In this document: piece by piece, positions 31,926 through 40,067 of the stretch
Numbering within the stretch: position 1 is the first letter of the stretch
Layout: every line of letters starts with the position of its first letter
NCBI RefSeq assembly: GCF_000145235.1
Contig: NC_014391.1
Location: forward strand, 5,340,001 to 5,404,000
Direction of reading: 5' to 3'
From: Micromonospora aurantiaca ATCC 27029
GTDB lineage: Bacteria > Actinomycetota > Actinomycetes > Mycobacteriales > Micromonosporaceae
DNA length: 64,000 nt
The notes under the pieces: model-generated
Database searches by the model: none
What the model saw: only the letters and a program-made list of their open reading frames with translations
Told to the model about the DNA's origin: nothing
Translations under genes and position numbers: made by a program

Positions 31926-32618
31926 GTGACGAGTGTGTCCCGCCCGCTGCCACGGCTCGTGGAGGCGGAGGCGTTCGCGGACGTACCCGCCGAACGGCTC
32001 CTGGCGGTGCTGGAGGCGGTCACGATGGTCCTCACGCTCCCCCACCGCGCCGCCGAGCGGGTGGACGCGCTCGTGGTGCCCACCGGCCAGGGCGAGGACT
32101 GGCGTCTCACCGACGCGATCCGTGCCTGGGAGACCGGCCCGGCGCTGCGGCACCTGCTGGTGGCGAACACCGATTCGGCCGAGCGGACCTACCGCCCGCT
32201 CACGCTCGACCGGTTGCGCGGGCTCGGTCTGCGCCGGACCGGCGGGGTAGTTCTCCAGGCCGAGCCGGTCACCGGCACCGGCCGGCAGGCCACGTGGATC
32301 GCGGAGCAGGTGCGGGCGCTCGGCGTCGGCAGCGTCGCGCTCGTCGTCTCGCCGTACCACCTGGTCCGGGTCTATCTCACCGTGCTGCGGGCCTGCGACG
32401 ACGCCGGTCTGCGGATCCCGATGGTCCCGCTGCCCGTGGCTGTCGCACCGGACGCCCCCGTGCCGGAGACCGGCGCGGCCGGGTACGACCTGGTGGCCGG
32501 CGAGGTCAGCCGACTGCTCCGCTATCCCGGCCAGGGCTGGATCGCCACCCCGGAACGGCTACGCGACTACCTGCGCTGGCTCTGGTCCGAGCACCGCCCT
32601 CTGCTCACCGGCGCCTGA
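31926..32618 (+). CDS. YdcF/DUF218-like protein of unknown function
   Basis: The 230-residue product has DALVVPTGQGEDWRLTDAIRAW near 46-67, a following LLVANTD strand, and SVALVVSPYHLVRVYLTVLRAC, echoing the DUF218/YdcF alternation of sugar-epimerase-like strands and helices. No membrane segment is visible. The function is unknown. The GTG start lies directly after GCAAGATCGCGGGC, which matches one arm of the palindromic repeat at 13711. Confidence 0.65.
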   Translation: MTSVSRPLPRLVEAEAFADVPAERLLAVLEAVTMVLTLPHRAAERVDALVVPTGQGEDWRLTDAIRAWETGPALRHLLVANTDSAERTYRPLTLDRLRGLGLRRTGGVVLQAEPVTGTGRQATWIAEQVRALGVGSVALVVSPYHLVRVYLTVLRACDDAGLRIPMVPLPVAVAPDAPVPETGAAGYDLVAGEVSRLLRYPGQGWIATPERLRDYLRWLWSEHRPLLTGA

Positions 32619-32649
32619 GGGTTCGCCACCTCGGGACGCATCGAGCGGG

Positions 32650-33411
32650 CTACGCGTCGGGGATGCGAACCGTGAGCACCCGGGTGAGGACGCGGAAGCC
32701 GGCCGCGTCGTACATGCGGCGGGCCGGGTTGCCGTCGACCACCGACAGGCCGACTGACGGCAGCCCGACCTCCCGCGCGCCGCGCAACGCGTGCACGAGC
32801 AGCGCCCGGCCGAACCCGCGCCGCTGTGCGCGGGGCGCCACACCCAGGTTGAGGATCCAGACGCAGTCGTCGTCGGTCCACGGCACCGGCCCGGCGCACA
32901 GCACGTGCCCGGCGCTGCGGCCGTCCGGGTCGATCAGCCGGGCCGAGGCGGGCACCAGGGGTGGCACCGGCTCGCCGGTGTCGAACATCGCCCGTACCTC
33001 TTCGGTATCGCTCGGCTGCCAGCGGCCGTCCGGGTGGTCCGGGCCGTACGCCGCGTCCAGCCCTTCGGCGAGGTCGTCGTCCCAGCCGGGGGCGCCGAGC
33101 GACCAGCCGTCCGGCAGCGCCACCGGTTCGGGTACGCCGGTCAGGTCGTGCCGCATGTCGGTGGCGGCCCGGTCCAGCTTCAGCCCGTCGGCCACCAGTG
33201 CCGCCGCCAGCGCCTCGTCCGGCGTCTCCAGCCGGTGCCCGGCCAGGTCGCGCCGCACCTGCGCGACGAGCCGGGTGAGCGGCGCCTCGGGCAGCGGCCG
33301 GACGTCGGCCGCGACCGCCGTGCCGTCGTCGTCCCGCAGCCGCATCCGGGCCAGCGGGGTGTCGTCGTCACCGAGCAGCAGCGAGTCGTGGAGGTGTTGT
33401 CGTACCGGCAT
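32650..33411 (-). CDS. GNAT-family N-acetyltransferase
   Basis: A 253-residue protein whose C-terminal half is a GNAT domain. Acetyl-CoA motif A is NLGVAPRAQRRGFGRALLVHAL (near 190-211, RRGFGRALL being the P-loop), and motif B is VVDGNPARRMYDAAGF. The N-terminal half (about 1-110) may be a degenerate second GNAT domain. The acceptor substrate is unknown. It is divergent from the gene at 33570 with a palindromic repeat in the gap. Confidence 0.88.
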   Translation of the reverse strand: MPVRQHLHDSLLLGDDDTPLARMRLRDDDGTAVAADVRPLPEAPLTRLVAQVRRDLAGHRLETPDEALAAALVADGLKLDRAATDMRHDLTGVPEPVALPDGWSLGAPGWDDDLAEGLDAAYGPDHPDGRWQPSDTEEVRAMFDTGEPVPPLVPASARLIDPDGRSAGHVLCAGPVPWTDDDCVWILNLGVAPRAQRRGFGRALLVHALRGAREVGLPSVGLSVVDGNPARRMYDAAGFRVLTRVLTVRIPDA

Positions 33412-33452
33412 TCGCGGCAGCGTACCGGGCGCGCCCCGCTCCCGCTCCCCGC

Positions 33453-33523
33453 CGATCTTGGACTTGTGGCGCCTGAATCGCCCGTCTCAGCCGCATTCGT
33501 TCACGACCACAACTCCAAGATCG
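33453..33523. repeat. Intergenic palindromic repeat, GATCTTGGACTTGTGG copy
   Basis: CGATCTTGGACTTGTGG (33453-33469) pairs with CCACAACTCCAAGATCG (33507-33523) with one mismatch, loop 37 bases. Unlike the other copies it sits between divergent genes, so it is not simply a terminator. Confidence 0.85.
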
Positions 33524-33569
33524 ACGAGGAGCACCCGCGGGCGGGAGGGTGCGGGCCTAGGGTTGGGGG

Positions 33570-34037
33570 GTGAGCAGGATCGATCGGGGCAGCAGGACGA
33601 TCGCCGCGCCACCGGCGGCGGTGTACGACGCGCTCGTCGACCGGGCCGCCCTGGAGGCGTGGTTGCCGCCGGACGGGATGCGCGGGCGGATCGAGCGCTG
33701 GGATCCACGGCCGGGCGGCGGGTTCCGGATGGTGCTCACCTACCTCGACCCGGCCGGCAGCCCCGGTAAGACGTCGGACGCGACGGACGTGGTCGACGTC
33801 GGGTTCGCCGAACTCGTACCGGCACGCCGGGTGGTGCAGACGGCCGTGTTCCAGGCCGACGACCCGGCCTACGCGGGCACCATGACCATGACCTGGCACC
33901 TCGCGGCGGCAGGCGACGGCACCGCTGTGACGGTCACCGCCACCGGTGTGCCGCCGGGCATCGACCAGAGGGTGCACGAGGAGGGCATCGCGTCCTCGCT
34001 GGCACACCTGGCCGCGTACCTCGAACCGGGCGCCTGA
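33570..34037 (+). CDS. SRPBCC/AHSA1-family protein
   Basis: The 155-residue product shows the AHSA1 layout: RTIAAPPAAVYDALVDRAALEAWLPPDGM, GGGFRMVLTYLD, and the final helix EGIASSLAHLAAYLEPG. It differs from the copy at 30896 in having no ArsR partner. The GTG start follows a G-rich TTGGGGG. The ligand is unknown. Confidence 0.88.
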   Translation: MSRIDRGSRTIAAPPAAVYDALVDRAALEAWLPPDGMRGRIERWDPRPGGGFRMVLTYLDPAGSPGKTSDATDVVDVGFAELVPARRVVQTAVFQADDPAYAGTMTMTWHLAAAGDGTAVTVTATGVPPGIDQRVHEEGIASSLAHLAAYLEPGA

Positions 34038-34087
34038 CCCCGGCGGAGGCCGGGAATGGCGGCGGCTTTTGCGGGTAGCCGCCGGCG

Positions 34088-34396
34088 GTGACCGGGCAGC
34101 GGGCGGGGCGCGGCGGCCGGCGGGGGTCGTCGCGGCGCGCCGGCCTGGACGCGGAACGGTTCGACGAGGCGTGGGAACGCGTGAACGAGCGCGGCCGGGC
34201 CGCCGGGCGGGACCGGATGCAGCAGTTGCGGATCAAGTCCGTACTCGCCGTGCAGGCCGGACTGGCGGCGGCGCTGGCCTGGGCCGCCGCGCGCTGGCTC
34301 ACCGGCATGCCGAGCCCGATCTTCGCCCCGGACGCGGGCGTGCAGGTGCATGTCGTGTCGTCCGTCGTCGTGCACGGCCGCGCTGCGTTCGGCTAG
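34088..34396 (+). pseudogene. Truncated FUSC-family membrane protein
   Basis: The frame encodes a charged cytoplasmic helix region and then one membrane span, KSVLAVQAGLAAALAWAAAR, followed by MPSPIFAPDAGV. That is the start of FUSC/aromatic-acid-exporter-type proteins, where five more spans should follow. Instead the frame changes to QVHVVSSVVVHG and stops after 102 residues. The rest of the gene is absent downstream, where a complete unrelated gene starts ten bases later. A deletion or frameshift is likely. Confidence 0.55.
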
Positions 34397-34405
34397 GGTG
34401 CGCCT

Positions 34406-34840
34406 GTGGCAGTGACGGCAGCGGGCGTCTTCCGGCGTACGCCGCAGGAACGGGCCGACCAGCGACTCGCCTGGGAACGCGCCGACCAGCCGTTCTTCGC
34501 CGCCGGGGCCTGCCACATCCTGGCCTGGGTGTGCCGGGACACCTACCCGGATCGGCCGATCGGTCTCGCGGGGTTGCGGTTCGCGGGTCAGAGCCAGGTC
34601 TTCCACGTGTACGCGACCTGGGCGGACCGGGCGTTCGACCACGCCGGCTGGAACCCGGAGGCGGATCTGCTCGCGGCCAACCGGGAGTTCGAACGGCGCC
34701 CCCTGGAGCGGATCGCGATCGTCGACGATCTCGCCACCTTCTGCCGGGAGCACTTCTCCCGCATGCCACACCAGTACTGGGGTGATCCGCTCCCCCGCGC
34801 CCGCGACTACGTGAACCGGCACGCCCCACCGTGGGAGTGA
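34406..34840 (+). CDS. Conserved protein of unknown function
   Basis: The 144-residue product has no signal peptide or membrane span and is rich in aromatic residues and His. Recognisable blocks are ACHILAWVCRDTYPD, VYATWADRAFDHAGW and HYWGDPLPRARDYV-like MPHQYWGDPLPRARDY. I do not recognise the family. The GTG start at 34406 could be replaced by GTG at 34412. Confidence 0.65.
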   Translation: MAVTAAGVFRRTPQERADQRLAWERADQPFFAAGACHILAWVCRDTYPDRPIGLAGLRFAGQSQVFHVYATWADRAFDHAGWNPEADLLAANREFERRPLERIAIVDDLATFCREHFSRMPHQYWGDPLPRARDYVNRHAPPWE

Positions 34841-34988
34841 CGCCGAACGTCGGTAGGGCCGTCTCTCTCCCCCCGGCTCGGATCGGCCGGGCGTACCCGC
34901 ATGGACTGACCGCGCCGAGGGCCGGGCCCGCCACGGTCGGGGCGGGCCCGGCTCTCGCACCGGCCCGGAGGGTGCCGGCGTACGACGG

Positions 34989-35420
34989 TCAGCGCCTGAT
35001 GGGGCTGGGCGACGGCATCGCACCGCCCGGCGGGCTCGTGCCCTCCGGGCCTACCGGGACGGGCGACGGTGCGCCCGGGCGAGTCGGGTCCGCGCCGTCC
35101 GGCATCCGCCGGCCGTCCGGGCCGACCGGGACGGGCGACGCCAGGCCCGGTGGGGCCGGAACGGGCTCGGTCCGGTCCGGCTGCGGGGCGCTCGTGCCCG
35201 GCTGCGGCGAGATCACCGGATCGTCGCCGCGGCCGGCGTAGGCGAACGGCGCGCCGATCACCAGCACCGCCAGGATGCCCGCCGCACCTGCCGCCACCGT
35301 GTTGCGTCGACGGTTACGCACGCGCCGTTCCGCCCTGGTCAATGAGTCCTGCACAGTCGGTGCCTCCTCGGCGATGTCGGTGAGGGTGGAGCGGAGCAGA
35401 CCTTCGAACGGATCACTCAT
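34989..35420 (-). CDS. Single-span membrane protein, likely partner of the SigE-family factor
   Basis: The 143-residue product has a short N-terminal cytoplasmic part (about 1-40), one membrane span (NTVAAGAAGILAVLVIGAPFA split as AAGAAGILAVLVIGAPF, about 43-60), and a Pro-rich outer part with a repeat PVPVGP(D/E)G. Its ATG overlaps the sigma gene stop by four bases. The position is that of an anti-sigma factor, but no zinc motif or anti-sigma domain is visible. Confidence 0.8.
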   Translation of the reverse strand: MSDPFEGLLRSTLTDIAEEAPTVQDSLTRAERRVRNRRRNTVAAGAAGILAVLVIGAPFAYAGRGDDPVISPQPGTSAPQPDRTEPVPAPPGLASPVPVGPDGRRMPDGADPTRPGAPSPVPVGPEGTSPPGGAMPSPSPIRR

Positions 35421-35923
35421 CGCCGCATCTCCAGAAGCTCGCTGTCCGGCAGGATCTGACGCAGTCGGGTGACCGCCCGGTGGGTCCGGCTGCGCACCGT
35501 CCCGACCGAGCAGCCCAGCAGTTCGGCGACCTGGGCCTCCGGCAGGTCCTCGTAGTAGCGCAGGACCACGACGGTGCGCTGCGCGGGCGGCAACTCCCAC
35601 AGCGCCGCCCGCAACGCCAGCCGGAGATCCGTACCGCCGGCCGGGTCGGCCACCACCGGCTCGTGCACGCCGGCCGGTGACTCCCGGCGACGACGCAACC
35701 GCCGCCACCAGCTCACCTGCTCCCGGTACATGACGGCACGGAGGTAGCCCTCCGGGTCGGCGTGCCGGATGCTCCGCCACTTCGGAATGATCTTCGACAG
35801 CGCCGACTGGAACAGATCCTCGGCACTGCTGCGATCACCGGTGAGCAGGTAGGCGACCCGTATCAGCGCCGGGGCACGGCTCGCCACGAACTCGGCCAGC
35901 ACCGCCCGCTCGTCCTCGTCCAC
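35417..35923 (-). CDS. SigE-family ECF RNA polymerase sigma factor
   Basis: The 168-residue product has sigma region 2 (RVAYLLTGDRSSAEDLFQSALSKI) with the core-binding helix and promoter-melting aromatic residues, and region 4 (LPPAQRTVVVLRYYEDLPEAQVAELLGCSVGTVRSRTHRA split as YYEDLPEAQVAELLGC and SVGTVRSRTHRAV). The family is strongly expanded in Micromonosporaceae. The GTG start is supported by the MDEDE-type N terminus. It is coupled to the membrane protein that follows. Confidence 0.92.
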   Translation of the reverse strand: MDEDERAVLAEFVASRAPALIRVAYLLTGDRSSAEDLFQSALSKIIPKWRSIRHADPEGYLRAVMYREQVSWWRRLRRRRESPAGVHEPVVADPAGGTDLRLALRAALWELPPAQRTVVVLRYYEDLPEAQVAELLGCSVGTVRSRTHRAVTRLRQILPDSELLEMRR

Positions 35924-36059
35924 CGCACCACCCTCGTCTCCTCGTTCACCAGTGACAGACGCCGGACGGCACCGCCGCTATCCCGGGATCGGCGAAACGG
36001 TTTCCGCGAGCGTCGGCACCGTCCCCGGTCCAGGCTCGGCCCCGCCTACACTGCGCCGC

Positions 36060-36851
36060 GTGGACCAGACCGCACCGCACACCGTCAGCTCGATCGCGTA
36101 CGACCTGCGCGCGCTCGGCATCGTCCCGGGTGACGTTCTGCTGCTGCACTCGTCGTACCGGAGTCTCGGGTTCGTCGCCGGTCGCACCGAGGCGGTGGTG
36201 CGGGCGCTGCTGGCGGCGCTCGGGCCGGAGGGCACCCTCGTCGTGCCGACGCACACCCCCGAGAACACCGACCCGGCCGAGTGGCGGCATCCGCCCGTAC
36301 CCGAGGCGTGGTGGCCGGTCATCCGCGAGCAGACGCCCGGCTTCGACCCGGCGTGCACGCCGAGCCGGTGGATGGGCGCCGTCGCCGAGACGGTACGCAC
36401 CTGGCCGGGCGCCCGCCGCAGCGACCACCCGCAGGTGTCCTTCGCCGCGCTCGGCGCGCACGCCGCCGACGTCGTGGAGGGACACCGCCTCGACGACGCG
36501 CTGGGCGAGCACTCACCGCTCGGCGCGGTGTACCGGCTCGACGGCAAGGTGCTGCTGCTCGGCTGCGACCACAGCTCCAACACCTCGCTGCACCTCGCGG
36601 AGTGGCGGCAGGCGTCGCCGCCGCGGGCGGTGACGGGCTCGGCGGTACGGCTGCCGGACGGCACGAGCCGGTGGACCACGTGGACAGACGTCGTCACCGA
36701 CGAGGACGACTTCGACCGGCTGGGCGCCGACTTCGAGGCGACAGGCGGCGCGACGACCGGCCAGGTCGCCAGCGCGACGGCACGGCTGATGCGCCAGCGC
36801 GCCCTGGTCGACTTCGCCACCGCCTGGATGGCCACGAACCGCGCGCACTGA
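36060..36851 (+). CDS. Aminoglycoside 3-N-acetyltransferase family protein (AAC(3))
   Basis: The 263-residue product carries the Antibiotic_NAT motifs: DVLLLHSSYRSLGFVAG, GTLVVPTHTPENTD, SDHPQVSFAALGAHA, and VLLLGCDHSSNTSLHLAEW with the catalytic His. The enzyme uses acetyl-CoA to acetylate the 3-amino group of 2-deoxystreptamine. The genus includes gentamicin producers, where such genes give self-protection. No aminoglycoside biosynthetic genes are near, so it may be intrinsic resistance or act on another amine. GTG start at 36060. Confidence 0.9.
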   Translation: MDQTAPHTVSSIAYDLRALGIVPGDVLLLHSSYRSLGFVAGRTEAVVRALLAALGPEGTLVVPTHTPENTDPAEWRHPPVPEAWWPVIREQTPGFDPACTPSRWMGAVAETVRTWPGARRSDHPQVSFAALGAHAADVVEGHRLDDALGEHSPLGAVYRLDGKVLLLGCDHSSNTSLHLAEWRQASPPRAVTGSAVRLPDGTSRWTTWTDVVTDEDDFDRLGADFEATGGATTGQVASATARLMRQRALVDFATAWMATNRAH

Positions 36852-36875
36852 CCTTCCGCCTCGGGCGGGCTTTTC

Positions 36876-36949
36876 GTCGATCTTGGAGTTGTGGCGCCTC
36901 GGATGTCCCGCACGCGGCTTTTGTGAGGTGCCACAACTCCAAGATCGAT
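36876..36949. repeat. Intergenic palindromic repeat, GATCTTGGAGTTGTGG family
   Basis: TCGATCTTGGAGTTGTGGC (36877-36895) and GCCACAACTCCAAGATCGA (36930-36948) are perfect 19-base arms with a 34-base loop, between convergent genes. Arm and loop length equal those of the copy at 29441. Confidence 0.88.
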
Positions 36950-36983
36950 GTAGCGAGGGCGCCGGGAACGACGGGCTGCGCGT

Positions 36984-37424
36984 TCAGTCCGGCGGCTTGG
37001 GGGCGAAGGGGTTACGGCGGGGCTGGCGTAGTTCCCACTCCGCCGGGCAGAGGTGGGTCCACGCGGCTCCCGTCACCGATCGCCGGTCGGGCAGCTCGTT
37101 GCCCCAGGCCGGCAGGCGGTTCTCGACCTGCCGGACGTAGCGCTCGTAGACGACAAGCTCGCGGTACTCCGGATCGTGCCGCCAGAGCGCGTACGGCTGC
37201 TCGCGCAACCAGTCGCATGCCGCGTCGCCCTCGGCGACCAGATCCGCGGTCGGCGGCAACACCGCCAGCGGCCGACCGTTCTGCCGGTCGCCGTACTGCT
37301 TCAGGTACGCCAGGTATCCGTCCTCGTCCCGAGGGTGGGTCACGTGGACGCCGACGACGGTCACCGGCAAGGCGAGCAGCGCGGTCACGGCCAGTGCCGA
37401 CACCACCCACAGGCGTCTGTTCAC
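36984..37424 (-). CDS. Secreted or anchored protein of unknown function
   Basis: The 146-residue product begins with a hydrophobic segment (about 5-26, WVVSALAVTALLALPVTVVG). An extracytoplasmic part follows with two Cys (ACDWL and HLCPAEW) that could form a disulfide. The block DEDGYLAYLKQYGD looks conserved-type and resembles DUF732-like small secreted proteins of actinobacteria. The GTG at 37424 directly precedes the hydrophobic segment. Function unknown. Confidence 0.7.
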   Translation of the reverse strand: MNRRLWVVSALAVTALLALPVTVVGVHVTHPRDEDGYLAYLKQYGDRQNGRPLAVLPPTADLVAEGDAACDWLREQPYALWRHDPEYRELVVYERYVRQVENRLPAWGNELPDRRSVTGAAWTHLCPAEWELRQPRRNPFAPKPPD

Positions 37425-37497
37425 GCGGCAACCATAGACTGCGGTGCATCTGTCCGCCGCCCCCTGGCAGCGGCGCGCCACGCCTACGATCTCGCGC

Positions 37498-37968
37498 ATG
37501 AAATCGCCGCGCCTGCGCCTTCTCAGCTGCCTCGCCGTTCCGTTGCTGGCAGCCTGCGCCGCCGAACCGTCCGAGATGGTGGCGGAGGTGCCGCCGACGT
37601 ACACCTGCTGCGAGGACCTGGACGTCGACAAGCCGTACCAACCGGGCCAGACCCTGACCGTCCACTGGACGGTCGAGTCCCCGGACGAGCCGGGCTCCAC
37701 CTCGCCGCAGGTCGAGTTGACCGCACGGCTGACGGGCCCGTACGGCACTGTGGACGACCTCAAGGCCGCTTCGGCGGTGCCCGGGCTGGTCACCTTCACG
37801 GCGACACCGGTCCGGCCGACCGGCACTCCGGGCGAGCGTCCCGTCAGCACGATCGTGATCGGTCCCGACGCCGAGCCGGGCTTCTACGACCTGGTCACCT
37901 CAGTGATCGACGGAGGCAACGCCACGTCCAGTGGCAGCAGCATCGTGCGGGTCGTGCCCGAGCGATGA
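37498..37968 (+). CDS. Putative lipoprotein
   Basis: The 156-residue product has a lipoprotein signal with lipobox LLAAC (Cys near residue 19) and then a beta-rich domain: YQPGQTLTVHWTVES, PQVELTARLTGPYG, GFYDLVTSVID, a pattern like an immunoglobulin-type fold. CCED with adjacent Cys is unusual. The ATG at 37498 fits the signal peptide. Its 3' end overlaps, in antisense, a decayed gene. Function unknown. Confidence 0.75.
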   Translation: MKSPRLRLLSCLAVPLLAACAAEPSEMVAEVPPTYTCCEDLDVDKPYQPGQTLTVHWTVESPDEPGSTSPQVELTARLTGPYGTVDDLKAASAVPGLVTFTATPVRPTGTPGERPVSTIVIGPDAEPGFYDLVTSVIDGGNATSSGSSIVRVVPER

Positions 37969-38225
37969 GCGCCGGCTTCCAGGAGCAGGCATCTCCCGAG
38001 GTGGCCCCGGCTCGGCGCGGCACCAACCGCAGGCGTGAGTTGGGTAGAGCGCTTCCGACGGGCCCGGCCCTCGCCGTGGTAGAGGTCCGCCCGGTCCTGG
38101 AAGCCCATGACCCGGGCGAGTTCATCAGTGGAATGCGCGGGGCCACCCCACTCGGCCAACCCGCGCCGTAGCAGGAACCGCTGATCCGAAGTGAGATCAA
38201 CCGTTACGACGTCAGCAGCGCTCAT
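37884..38225 (-). pseudogene. Broken copy of a small conserved actinobacterial protein gene
   Basis: From the ATG at 38225 the first 55 residues (including DVVTVDLTSDQRFLLRRGLAEWGGP and STDELARVMGFQD) look like a conserved small actinobacterial family. After DLYHGEG the sequence turns into Arg-rich, unrelated text and runs antisense into the end of the lipoprotein gene. The usual C-terminal half is missing, so a frameshift or deletion near 38060 is likely. The family identity is from memory, not a search. Confidence 0.45.
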
Positions 38226-38312
38226 GCGCGCGATTGTCACCCGGGCGGTCCATCTGGTTGATGGCCGCCACTGCGTCCGACATGTATCGTCACGCTCCCG
38301 CAAGATCGCGAG

Positions 38313-38987
38313 ATGGGATACGACGTGACGGTACGACGGTTCGGGCTCTACGTGGCGGTCGCTGCGATGCTGCTCACCGCCTCGGCGTGTGGCCGCGCCG
38401 ACGAGACGCCGGGCACGCCCACCGCCGTGGCGGCGAGCACCGATACGGAGTCACCCACTCCCATGCCCTCGGCGCCGACGGCCACACCGAGCCTCGCGCC
38501 CGAGCCCTCGCCGACCCTCCGCCCCTCGCAGACCTCACGGTCCTCGGGGACTCCCCGGTCCTCGACGGCCCCCGCGGCCGCGCCCACGACCAGGAAGGCC
38601 ACGCAAGTGGCCACCACCAGCAGCAAGGCGGCCTGCACCACCGTCAGAGGTCCCTTGGAGAAGGCCATCGCCGGCCTGATCATCCTGGTCGGGGTCGCCT
38701 CCAGTTCGACAGTGGAGGCCGAGCTCGTCAACGCCCGGGCGGAGGCGTCCACCCGATTGGTCAACCTCGAGGCGGTGGCGAACAGGGTGGCCGGCGAGCA
38801 GACCGACCGCACGCTGCGGAAGAAGTTCCAGGTGCTCACCATGGCCGCAGGCCGGAAGGACGTCGAGGTCCGCTCGATCAAGCCCAAGCTCGAATATGCG
38901 GAAGCGATCGTGAAGGTGGCGAGCGACACAGGCGACCTGGAGAGCGCGGTCGACAAGCTCGAGCCGGACTGCGGCAGGTACTGGTAG
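38313..38987 (+). CDS. Putative lipoprotein with Ser/Thr/Pro-rich linker
   Basis: The 224-residue product has a lipobox LTASAC (Cys near residue 26), a long Pro/Thr/Ser linker (about 30-105) and a helical outer domain (about 115-224). It contains LVNARAEASTRLVNLEAVANRV and a final Cys pair partner (CTTV and PDCGRYW). ATG at 38313; the upstream text GCAAGATCGCGAG resembles a repeat arm. Function unknown. Confidence 0.72.
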   Translation: MGYDVTVRRFGLYVAVAAMLLTASACGRADETPGTPTAVAASTDTESPTPMPSAPTATPSLAPEPSPTLRPSQTSRSSGTPRSSTAPAAAPTTRKATQVATTSSKAACTTVRGPLEKAIAGLIILVGVASSSTVEAELVNARAEASTRLVNLEAVANRVAGEQTDRTLRKKFQVLTMAAGRKDVEVRSIKPKLEYAEAIVKVASDTGDLESAVDKLEPDCGRYW

Positions 38988-39115
38988 CTCGGCTGAGCAG
39001 GGCGTTTCGCGTGGCGGGGCGGGCGGCATCGAACGCATCCCGCCTTTCGGTACGGTGACGCTTCACGGGTCGCGCCCCAACCGTCGAAGGCATCGCCGTT
39101 CAGGAGGTGACGCGC

Positions 39116-39727
39116 GTGCGATGGACCAGCCGCATGTTGTGGTGGCCGCTCAGCGTCTGCCTGATGGTGACGCCAGCAGCCTGTACGTCCTCAAGCGGTT
39201 CCGGCCAGGGTGAGGCCCGACCACCCGCACCAACTGCATCTCTGGGTACTGACCCGAGCGCGTCCCCGTCAACTGACGGGAGCGCCAGGCAGGAGTCATG
39301 CACCGTATCGGTCGATGCGATGCAGGAACCGCCGGCGGGTTATCGGCTCGTGGGAGAGGACGTCGCGGTACCTGACCGGCCGGTGCTTCAAGCAGAGGAA
39401 TCGGGGCAACCGGACCCGGCAGCCCGGCTGTTCGCCAAATGGGGATTGGTCGTACGCGGCGGCGCAGTGGTCGATCTTCGGGTGGCATCCGGCTGGGAGG
39501 ACAGGGCGCGTCTCGGATGGGGCTCGTCAGTGGTGCCGGCCGTGCGCGCCCGTGTGCGCGCCTGCGCACCTGTCGACGACCAATCTCAGTGGCTGGCCTT
39601 CGTCGGCGGCACGTGGGTTGCGCGGGCGACCTGCCTACCGCTCACAATTCGGTCGCGGGGGCAGACGGCGCAAGTACAGCTAGGTATCGGTGTCCCGTGC
39701 GACGGAACCGACCCGCCAAGTTCCTAG
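39116..39727 (+). CDS. Putative lipoprotein of unknown function
   Basis: The 203-residue product has a signal with lipobox TPAAC (near residue 23), a Ser/Pro linker and a beta-rich domain with three Cys (ESCTV, RACAPV, ATCLPL) after the lipid Cys. GTG at 39116 is chosen because AGGAGG (39102-39107) is eight bases upstream; a GTG at 39107 overlaps that site. Codon bias is slightly less GC-extreme than the neighbours. Function unknown. Confidence 0.72.
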   Translation: MRWTSRMLWWPLSVCLMVTPAACTSSSGSGQGEARPPAPTASLGTDPSASPSTDGSARQESCTVSVDAMQEPPAGYRLVGEDVAVPDRPVLQAEESGQPDPAARLFAKWGLVVRGGAVVDLRVASGWEDRARLGWGSSVVPAVRARVRACAPVDDQSQWLAFVGGTWVARATCLPLTIRSRGQTAQVQLGIGVPCDGTDPPSS

Positions 39728-39873
39728 GAAGGCTCGCCAGGGACTTCGCTGTAAGGCGGATCTCCTCGTCGCAGTCGTAGACCGGCCTCAGTGCGGACCG
39801 AGAGCGTCGGACCGGACCTCGACGCGGTGCGTCCGGGTCGCCGCCAGCATGGCCGACCAGGGAAAACGGGTGG
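39728..39873. other. Intergenic stretch, nothing clear
   Basis: No gene or clear regulatory pattern is seen. The reading frame here that ends in GRAGFEPATEGL is the well-known false peptide read from the T-arm of a tRNA gene. Confidence 0.5.
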
Positions 39874-39947
39874 TGGGGCGGGCGGGGTTCGAACCCGCGA
39901 CCGAGGGATTATGAGTCCCCTGCTCTAACCGGCTGAGCTACCGCCCC
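39874..39947 (-). tRNA. tRNA-Met (anticodon CAT; elongator type, Ile2 not excluded)
   Basis: The minus strand folds as a full cloverleaf. Acceptor GGGGCGG (39947-39941) pairs with CCGCCCC (39881-39875). The D arm has AGCTCAGCCGGTTAGAGC, the anticodon loop CTCATAA gives CAT, and the T arm has GGGTTCGAACCC. CCA is encoded (39873-39871). A lysidine-modified Ile tRNA cannot be ruled out from sequence alone. Confidence 0.93.
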
Positions 39948-40067
39948 GTGACCGCGCCGGATCGTAACCCGCCGATCGCTGCGCGGACCACCACCTACCG
40001 GGCGGAAACACGGCCGCGACAGCACGATGGGCAACGCGAGGATAACAACGCGCTACCCGCCGATGGC

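Noticed and set aside
29441..36949. Reading the palindromic repeats as simple transcription terminators
   Set aside because: One copy lies between divergent genes, the loops are over 30 bases, and sequence (not only structure) is conserved.
39690..39914. Short frame ending in GRAGFEPATEGL
   Set aside because: This is the classic false peptide translated from the T-arm of a tRNA gene on the other strand.
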